This document shows positions 57,861 through 64,000 of a stretch of 64,000 nt of DNA, piece by piece. How positions within the stretch are numbered: the stretch's first letter is position 1; each line of letters starts with the position of its first letter. The notes below the pieces were generated by a model. It saw only the letters and a list, made by a program, of their open reading frames with translations, was not told where the DNA came from and did not search any database. A program made the translations under genes and the position numbers. Origin of the DNA: Nectonema munidae (taxonomy: Eukaryota > Nematomorpha > Nectonematoida > Nectonematidae); assembly GCA_030549495.1 (NCBI GenBank), contig JAUIRK010000136.1, positions 62,001 to 126,000 of the forward strand, written 5' to 3'.

Positions 57861-59905
57861 ACAATGAAATATATATTTACGTTTTTTTCTGTTTATTTGG
57901 TTTTAGAAACGTTTATTTTCCGTGGTTTGTCAAATTTTACGAAGAATTTTACTAAAACTGTTAAAAACATGCTGTACGTTTGTTATAATAAGAATGTGTA
58001 CAAATTTGGAGATTGCTTTTACAAACTATATTTTGCTTAAAATAAATGTATAAAAATGCATCTTATTTTAAATAAATTAATTCTTAAAATATTTTATATG
58101 TCAACAATCAAAATCTATGAATATTCTTAGTACTAATTTGTTCTGGTTTAGTGCTAATTTGAATTTGCTTAGTCCCAATTTGAACTGGAAAAGGTATAGA
58201 ACTATAGAATCAAAATTTTATTTTAAAACAATTTACGCATTATGCATTTATACTTAGCAATTGAATAAAACATATATTAATCATATAAATGATACTGTTC
58301 AAAAATCTCGCATCAAATATGCCATCTTTAGTTAGTTGTCTAGTTAGTTATTTAGTGTATTTTTGTTCACCTATCTTTGTAAAATTTCAAATAGAATTTG
58401 ATTGGGATATATATAAAGATGAAAAATAAAATGTCATTTTATTATCTTCAAAATGTCTATTTGACATGAATGAATCCTAAAAGGGGATTTATATCGATAA
58501 CCAAAATTATGTGTATCCACAAACATCAGCTGAACGCGGGGAGACAAATCTAAATAGTCTTTTTTCAATTCTAATTTGCCATTTTTAAGTTCTAAATTGT
58601 CTTTTTTCAATTTTATTTTGGATTTTAGAAAGATAATTTAAAATTGGAAAAAGACAATTTTGAACTAAAAAAAGATGATTTAGAAGTAAATCTAGTATAT
58701 ATTCACTAATAATTAATTCTTAAATTTATCTGTGTATGTGACATTATATGAAAGAGGAAGCAAGATTGAAAAAAATGTATTTTTTAAAATTTTTTTTTTG
58801 GCTATTTGATAATTTGGTTCTATTAGATTTCTAATATCTTGAAAATACTTATTCTTTTTTACATATCACGAGTCAGACGCACTGAAAATTAAGTGTTATT
58901 GCACAACTATAAAAATCAACTAAAATTGGTAAAATCTGGTTTTACCATTTTTATAGTAATAATGCATTGAAAATATAAAAATTAGGTTTGACTCAATTTT
59001 TTAAATAAATATATATTTACAATATTTTTCTCTTGTCAGCAATACCAATATTTGGATATGTTACTAATATTGGACTTAGAAATCTTTCGTTTAAGCTACT
59101 TTTTTAGTCAGAGTTTTCACATCATTGAAAGTGAATTTACTACTACAACGGTATTTTAATTACCAAGAATAATAAAGGTATGCATTGTTACAGTAATCAT
59201 TTAAAGTAGTTAGTTTAATCACTTTTTATTTTCATTGTAGTAGTGAAAGATAATTACTCTCCAAAACAGTTACTAGTGGTTGGGTTAAACATTAACAGAG
59301 AACACAAAGGGTCCCTTGAATAAGGCTAACGATCACAAGGGATCTGCACCCGGGCAACACTTAAGTGCCAAATTTTGGGAAGAAGATTTCAGATGACTTT
59401 TTATGTAAGGCATTTATTTGTCTCTTATATGCAGAGAATGTTAAATCAAAGATTGCGTAAAAAGAACTTATGCAATTATATCATAATTCTCTTGACTAAA
59501 ATTTTGTTTTTTCTTGGGCAGAAATAGAACGTGAACATATTTGTTTTCTATACGTGAGTAAGGTGAGCTAACACTTATAAATGGTGAGTAAGGTTGGTTA
59601 TTGTTAAATGCATAATATTTTCTTCTTCAAGATAAGGAACATTTCTTTGACATAATTTTAGATCACAATTTCAACTTTAGTAAAAATTCATATAATTTTT
59701 ATAATGAATTTCATACTTATTTATGAGAAAAATCATAAATTGGAAAAAATATATACATGTATCAATGTTTAATTGTTTTCGGTATTAAAGAGAAAAATTG
59801 GTAGATTTTATTTAGCAACCACTGATCTAAGATAATTATGTTCTCTTTAAGAATTATCTAAATGCAAACAGCTTATAAAGAGCAGAAACATAAAAGTAAA
59901 ACGCG
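57861..59905. other. AT-rich spacer with one imperfect hairpin
   Basis: At 58586-58664 AAGTTCTAAATTGTCTTTTT and its near reverse complement AAAAAGACAATTTTGAACT face each other over about 40 bases. At 59571-59620 GTGAGTAAGGTTGGTTATTG may be a SINE head scrap. Nothing else recognised. Confidence 0.45.
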
Positions 59906-59910
59906 TATTG

Positions 59911-59916
59911 TTTATT
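59911..59916 (-). promoter_or_regulatory. PKNOX poly(A) signal
   Basis: AATAAA on the minus strand, 88 bases past the PKNOX stop codon. Confidence 0.55.
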
Positions 59917-60003
59917 TCATTTAAACAAACACTGTTCAAAGCTACATAAGGTCACACGAATAAATTATATATGAAAATATGTTTATGTATATATATATGA
60001 ATG

Positions 60004-60425
60004 TTAGCTTTTATTTGATATAATTTTTCCAGTATGATTATTGTATGAATTAAAAGCATTTTTGAGCACTGAAGTGTCAGAGTTGTGATTGGGTGAGGAA
60101 GTCTTGTTAGCACCAGCAAACACACTTTCTCTGGTAAAGGGTGTGACTGAGGTGGGGTCTTGGCTTGAAGTCATGATGCTAGGAATGCTTTCGAAGAGAT
60201 CTTTGTCAGAAATACTTTTGTCAAGACTATTAGTGAAGTTGTGAGAAGTGATGACACTCTTTCTTGAAACGTTCGTGCAGTTGTCTTTCAGGGAAGTTGT
60301 GATGGAAGACATGATAGAATCAAAATTATTCTCGTTGCAACTGGTGGAGCTTTCATTATCACTGTCTTTGCCATTTTTGTTCATACTATCGTTCAAATCC
60401 AGTCCTCCATTCTTTTCAAACTCTT
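60004..60425 (-). CDS. PKNOX: PKNOX/PREP homeobox gene, last exon
   Basis: The acceptor is TTTTACAATTTAG; two bases complete the codon split after the previous exon (A|AA, Lys). The exon reads EFEKNGGLDLNDSMNKNGKD and onward to TAA at 60004-60006, about 140 residues rich in Ser, Asn, Thr and Asp. Such low-complexity C-terminal tails are common in PREP-type proteins and are poorly conserved, so the link depends on phase, splice sites and position rather than similarity. A poly(A) signal follows. Confidence 0.65.
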
Positions 60426-60429
60426 CTAA

Positions 60430-61534
60430 ATTGTAAAATATATTGCAATGTGATCTTTAAATATTTTTTCAATCTTATAACAAAGGTCATTTTTTGACTT
60501 TTAGAAAAAAATTTACCTATTTAACTGAATCCAAAATTGTTATCAAAATAGTTTCATTTTTGTCTTTAAATGAAATACAAATGTAAAATTTAGTTTTTGA
60601 AATTTTAAATTGGCCTATAAAAAGAAAGAACAAATTAATACAAACTTAGTTGCGGGCCGTTTTCTTTGGTGTATACAAAATTAGAATTTGTTAGTGATGC
60701 TTATAGACACATTATGCTTGTACTGCATATTTAGTCTCTTAACTTCCTTACTACAACTTATTGTCACAATTAATTACATAAAATGTATGTATAAGCACTG
60801 AAAGTAGTCTTGTGCATGATGGGTATAATTGCACGAGGAAGAAGGAATAAAATACAATTTTTTGCAAGGCGGGTATGTGGTTGGAAACATTGAATTCTGG
60901 TACAAAATATTTTGTTTTATCTAAATTAAAATTGATATCGTGTAAGACTATTAGATACTTAATGTCTGAAATAATAAAATAGCTCGTGATAAACTTTTAT
61001 CTTAATACGCTAAAAAGTTTTTGCATAATAGCTATAGGTACAACCAGTCAAAGAAATTTTAGCTTAGCCGGTCAAATAGAAAATGAAGGATGAACACTTT
61101 TAAGACGAACCTTCTTCTGTGAACAAAATTATATTGATAAATAGTGAATTTAGAAAAAATGATTTTATAAAATAAATTGTAAAATAAATTGTAAAGTATA
61201 AATATTTTGTGTAAAATTTTCTCAATTTAAATAAATGTAATTCACTGAATACGATAAAAAATAACTTAAATTTTAACAGCAGTGTTATATTAGTGAAACA
61301 CTAATTGAAAAATAATAAATGTTTGATCATTTTTGCGATTACTCGAAAAATTTCCCTCGTGGCAGCACTCAAATATATTGAAGATACACATCTTCCTCGT
61401 CCTTTATCTTTACGTGTTGTTTGGACAGAATAAAGTTACTTATTTTCTTAAAGAGAACACCATTTTTGCCAAATAACATGTAAAAGCATAAAAATGAAAA
61501 AAAGTAATGAAAAATGTTCAACGCAGATACTTAC
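60430..61534 (-). other. PKNOX intron
   Basis: Intron between the last two exons; AT-rich, with donor A|GTAAGT at 61534 and acceptor at 60426. No mobile element recognised. Confidence 0.5.
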
Positions 61535-61674
61535 TCTGGGTCATGGTTTCCCACCAGACTTTTGAAGATTTTACGTAGGAATTGCTTGATCTTGGTTTTT
61601 TGCTTCGTAGTGCTTCCAATGTTTGGCTGTTTTGTAGGAGAGGCAATAGTATACGACGCCTAGCATTGATAAAC
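61535..61674 (-). CDS. PKNOX: PKNOX/PREP, homeodomain helix 3 exon
   Basis: Completes Trp48 of the homeodomain (TG|G) and continues FINARRRIL, the TALE recognition helix that contacts DNA, then LPLLQNSQTLEALRSKKPRS and KVWWETMTQ. Vertebrate PKNOX has RRRILQPML at this point, so here Gln-Pro-Met is Leu-Pro-Leu. Donor A|GTAAGT and acceptor TATAG are clean, and the 140-base length keeps frame with its neighbours. Confidence 0.9.
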
Positions 61675-61907
61675 CTATATTAATTAAATCAATCGCTTTA
61701 TTAAATCCATCATTTTGCTGTGCAAACTATGACGAGATCCTGCGAGCTCTGAGAAAATATCGACGGAAAAAAGAATAATAAAATTTACGGAAAAATAAAA
61801 GGAAAAGGTTAGGTTAGAAATGATCTAATTCTAAACTTAGTTAGAATGTTCGGTGTCAGTAATTTTTTCGTCAATATTTCATCATATCTCGTAATTTGCA
61901 TGTCGAC

Positions 61908-62062
61908 TAGGGTTGCAGAGATTTTAGAATAGAAGTTGGAATCTAATAAAATATAAGAGTGGGAGTAAGTTATAATATTATAAGTTTTAAGTATTTAGAG
62001 TCGGATTTGAATTTTTGTAAGTTATAGGAAACAGATATTATCACTTTGATTCCGCAACACTG
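61908..62062. mobile_element. Small MITE in a PKNOX intron
   Basis: Left TAGGGTTGCAGA, right reverse-complement CAGTGTTGCGGA. Flanks ATGTCGAC (61900-61907) and CTGTCGAC (62063-62070), 7 of 8 alike. hAT-like. Confidence 0.65.
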
Positions 62063-62129
62063 CTGTCGACACAAAATATCCATGCATATTTATTCATACA
62101 ACATTCTATGTTATTTTATGTAGACATAC

Positions 62130-62206
62130 CAATTATTTACTTGAAGAAGCGTTAAATTGGCTTGCTGAGCTAATTGCCTCTTTTCTTCTTCACTTGGATA
62201 CGGATG
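62130..62206 (-). CDS. PKNOX: PKNOX/PREP, homeodomain helix 2 exon (77 bp)
   Basis: A 77-base exon reading [20 protein letters not shown] and LQVNNW, with acceptor TTTTTAG and donor TG|GTATGT. It covers the second helix and the turn into helix 3. [10 protein letters not shown] is the PREP/PKNOX form (MEIS proteins have GLTILQVNNW), which is the main reason for choosing PKNOX. The exon length of 77 bases is, as I recall, also that of vertebrate MEIS/PKNOX genes. Confidence 0.93.
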
Positions 62207-62209
62207 CTA

Positions 62210-62810
62210 AAAATAAAATATTGGATATTAAGACAACGTTTGAGGAAACAGTGATAAGCCAAAATCGCACTTAATCAAATCTAGGAAATAAAATCGTCTC
62301 CTTTAAATTACATGAAAATTCATTTAAAAACAAAAACGGACTATAAATTTTAGGAAATAATGCCTCAAAAGATGAACTCATTCGATCTCAGAAAACGCGG
62401 ACGACATTAAGATAGATATTTAGTTCCTTTTGAGAAAATTGAATCAATGAAATATTAAATTTTAAAAGACTAAGGCAATTTGTTATTACATAAACTTGAA
62501 GGCATCTGTGATCTATTGAATCAGATACATTCCATTTACTGGTTAAAACCTCGCCTAGATAACAATACTGATTGAGAGTTTGCATTTCTTCTCCATCTAC
62601 AGATTTTTTTTCATCTTAAACCTTAGGATGTGAACAACTACGCCACTTAAAATCTTATACTTTATATTAAGCTAGGCTTGACAATTTTGATAAAATTATT
62701 AGTATAAAAGTTTATTTATTCTAGGAAAGAATAAACACTATAGTGTCTTAGAAAGTCTTAGGCACATAAAATGGACACGCCAAAAAAATAAAGTTTATCA
62801 TAGAGATTAC
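62210..62810 (-). other. PKNOX intron
   Basis: Intron between the two homeodomain exons. The donor GTAATC is unusual at position 5-6. No mobile element recognised. Confidence 0.5.
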
Positions 62811-63044
62811 TATAATGTGTTGAAAGAGCCATGTTTTTAAAATGTCCGTTGCTATCCTTGACAAAATTCCCCGTTTGTTCTTTTTAGAATCTGATGGAGA
62901 ATTGTGATTACTGCTGGAAAAATTATTTGGCTGAAGGTTTTGTGGCTGAGATAAAGGAATGGCGACAATGTTTTGATTATTCGATGAGATAGAACTTCCT
63001 CCAGTAGGATTTTGTGTTAAAATAAACTGGGGAGTTGTTTGAAG
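62811..63044 (-). CDS. PKNOX: PKNOX/PREP, homeodomain helix 1 exon
   Basis: PKNOX proteins are TALE transcription factors that pair with PBC proteins and bind TGACAG-type sites in the nucleus. This 78-codon exon follows acceptor GATTTTTTAG: first a Gln/Asn/Ser-rich linker (LQTTPQFILTQNPTGGSS), then the start of the homeodomain, KKNKRGILSRIATDILKTWL, FQHII. Vertebrate PKNOX1 has KNKRGVLPKHATNVMRSWLFQHIG here. The match KNKRG(I/V)L is specific to this class. The PBC-binding N-terminal domain must lie beyond the right end of the window. The reading frame starts and ends in phase 0. Confidence 0.9.
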
Positions 63045-63208
63045 CTAAAAAATCAATAATTAAAATTTTTAATAAATGAATAAAATATTGTATTATTAAA
63101 TAACTCTAAAATACATAAGGGCATTAAAATTTATAATTTTATGATTCCTCAAACTATTGAGTGAAGTAAGTATTTATATGTGTTTTACACGAATGAAGAA
63201 TAACGATA

Positions 63209-63348
63209 GGGCGTGAGTACGGTTGGTTAGGTACTGGGTTTCGATAACTCAAGGTCTTGGGTTCGATCCCGCATCAAGCCTACTTCTCATAGTTCGATAC
63301 AAGCGGCGCAATTGTGCCTTCTTGATGAAAACACCCCAGGAAAAAAAA
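63209..63348 (+). repeat. tRNA-derived SINE, best copy
   Basis: tRNA-like head with TTGGTTAGGTACTGG (A box region, 63224-63238) and GGTTCGATCCC (B box, 63260-63270), followed by a body with GTTCGATACAAGCGGCGC and TTGATGAAAACACCCC, ending in an A-rich run. Antisense to PKNOX, upstream of its helix 1 exon. Confidence 0.8.
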
Positions 63349-64000
63349 GTTTACATGAATAAATGATTCACCGAAATGAATTGTTTTGACTTAATAACTT
63401 TTCCCATTCTCATGCGTGTTTTATCAGTCATCTTATATCTTTTGCATATTCAAAAATTAGTTTTCAATTAAAAAAGTTTAAATAAGTGTAAAAGTGATTA
63501 ATGAATATCTAAAATTAATTAAGTTAATCTTAACTCCATTTATGGCTATTTTCTAGCGTGACGAAACAATTTTTCCAAATATAATCCATAGCAAAATAAA
63601 AATTTTATTAATATTTCAGGTAGCTAGTTAGATACAAACTCATCTATATTTAAAATAATTATACGGTTTTTCTTTTTAAAAGATTTTTAGGGAGATTTTA
63701 TGTTGGTTATTCTGCAAATAAATTTTGGGTGAATTTATAACCATTTTCTAGAGTTAATTTCTAATACGTTTTAAGATAACTGTATAAATATGCATTAAAA
63801 AAGTATGTTTGGTATCAAGTGATTGAATGAAACATGGGTAAGGTTATCGAAGTAGAAGCATGGAATAAGATAAAAAAACTACACAAGTAATCAGTATGGA
63901 CATTCATCATACAATGGCTAATTCTGCACTAATCCAAACATCGACCCTACGTTTCCAAATTTTACACAATATAAGCCCATTTAGAAATTAGTTGAGTACT
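63349..64000. other. Probable PKNOX intron, nothing recognised
   Basis: AT-rich to the end of the window; no further PKNOX exon was seen on the minus strand. Confidence 0.45.

Noticed and set aside
63209-63285. A possible real tRNA gene
   Set aside because: The head has box-like motifs, but no clean cloverleaf was evident and the same sequence recurs with a SINE body.

Overview
The window is AT-rich animal nuclear DNA, crowded with eukaryotic transposons, and carries a few conserved animal genes split by long introns. Large introns, many hAT, piggyBac, Tc1-like and non-LTR elements, tRNA-headed SINEs and an intronless CWF19L1 suggest an arthropod. A copepod such as a sea louse is my best guess, but this is inference without any database search.

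Host genes. (1) Glutathione synthetase (GSS), minus strand: exon 1 at 10423-10525 and exon 2 at 6485-6692; the rest lies off the left end or was not recognised. A piggyBac element sits in intron 1 and a hAT element in intron 2. (2) CWF19L1, minus strand, one exon, 27507-29075. (3) A two-exon gene on the minus strand (53353-53379 joined to 50387-50797) that I infer from splice signals, a TATA box, a start codon, a signal-peptide-like N-terminus and a poly(A) signal; it would encode a 145-residue secreted protein with 8 cysteines that I do not recognise. (4) The 3' half of a PKNOX/PREP-class TALE homeobox gene, minus strand, four exons between 60004 and 63044; its 5' exons lie beyond the right end. 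(5) A possible last exon of an unknown plus-strand gene at 18151-18369.

Mobile DNA, left to right: hAT and Ty3/gypsy remnants (50-1590); a hAT element with target duplication (3674-6361); a nearly intact piggyBac (7781-9981); three kinds of MITE inside and beside a tandem duplication (11335-12820); an old RNase H-bearing LINE (13260-16250); a GERFHQDI-type fragment (16490-17000); pogo-like, gypsy and piggyBac remnants (18830-21759); an RTE-like LINE with a 16-bp target duplication (21950-22855); a 151-bp tandem array (24400-25830); a 5-kb hAT with nested MITEs (35100-40079); a second RNase H LINE (40235-42760); a 4.1-kb long-inverted-repeat element holding a Tc1-like transposase interrupted by a hAT that itself holds a LINE fragment (42761-46902); and more hATs and MITEs at 54724-57348.

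The genes are unrelated in function: glutathione synthesis, mRNA processing, a putative secreted factor and a transcription factor. I see no operon or defence system. The most notable items are the unannotated 8-cysteine secreted protein gene, the TTAA-MITE pair with its own empty site nearby, and the three-deep transposon nest. All boundaries and similarities were read by eye.
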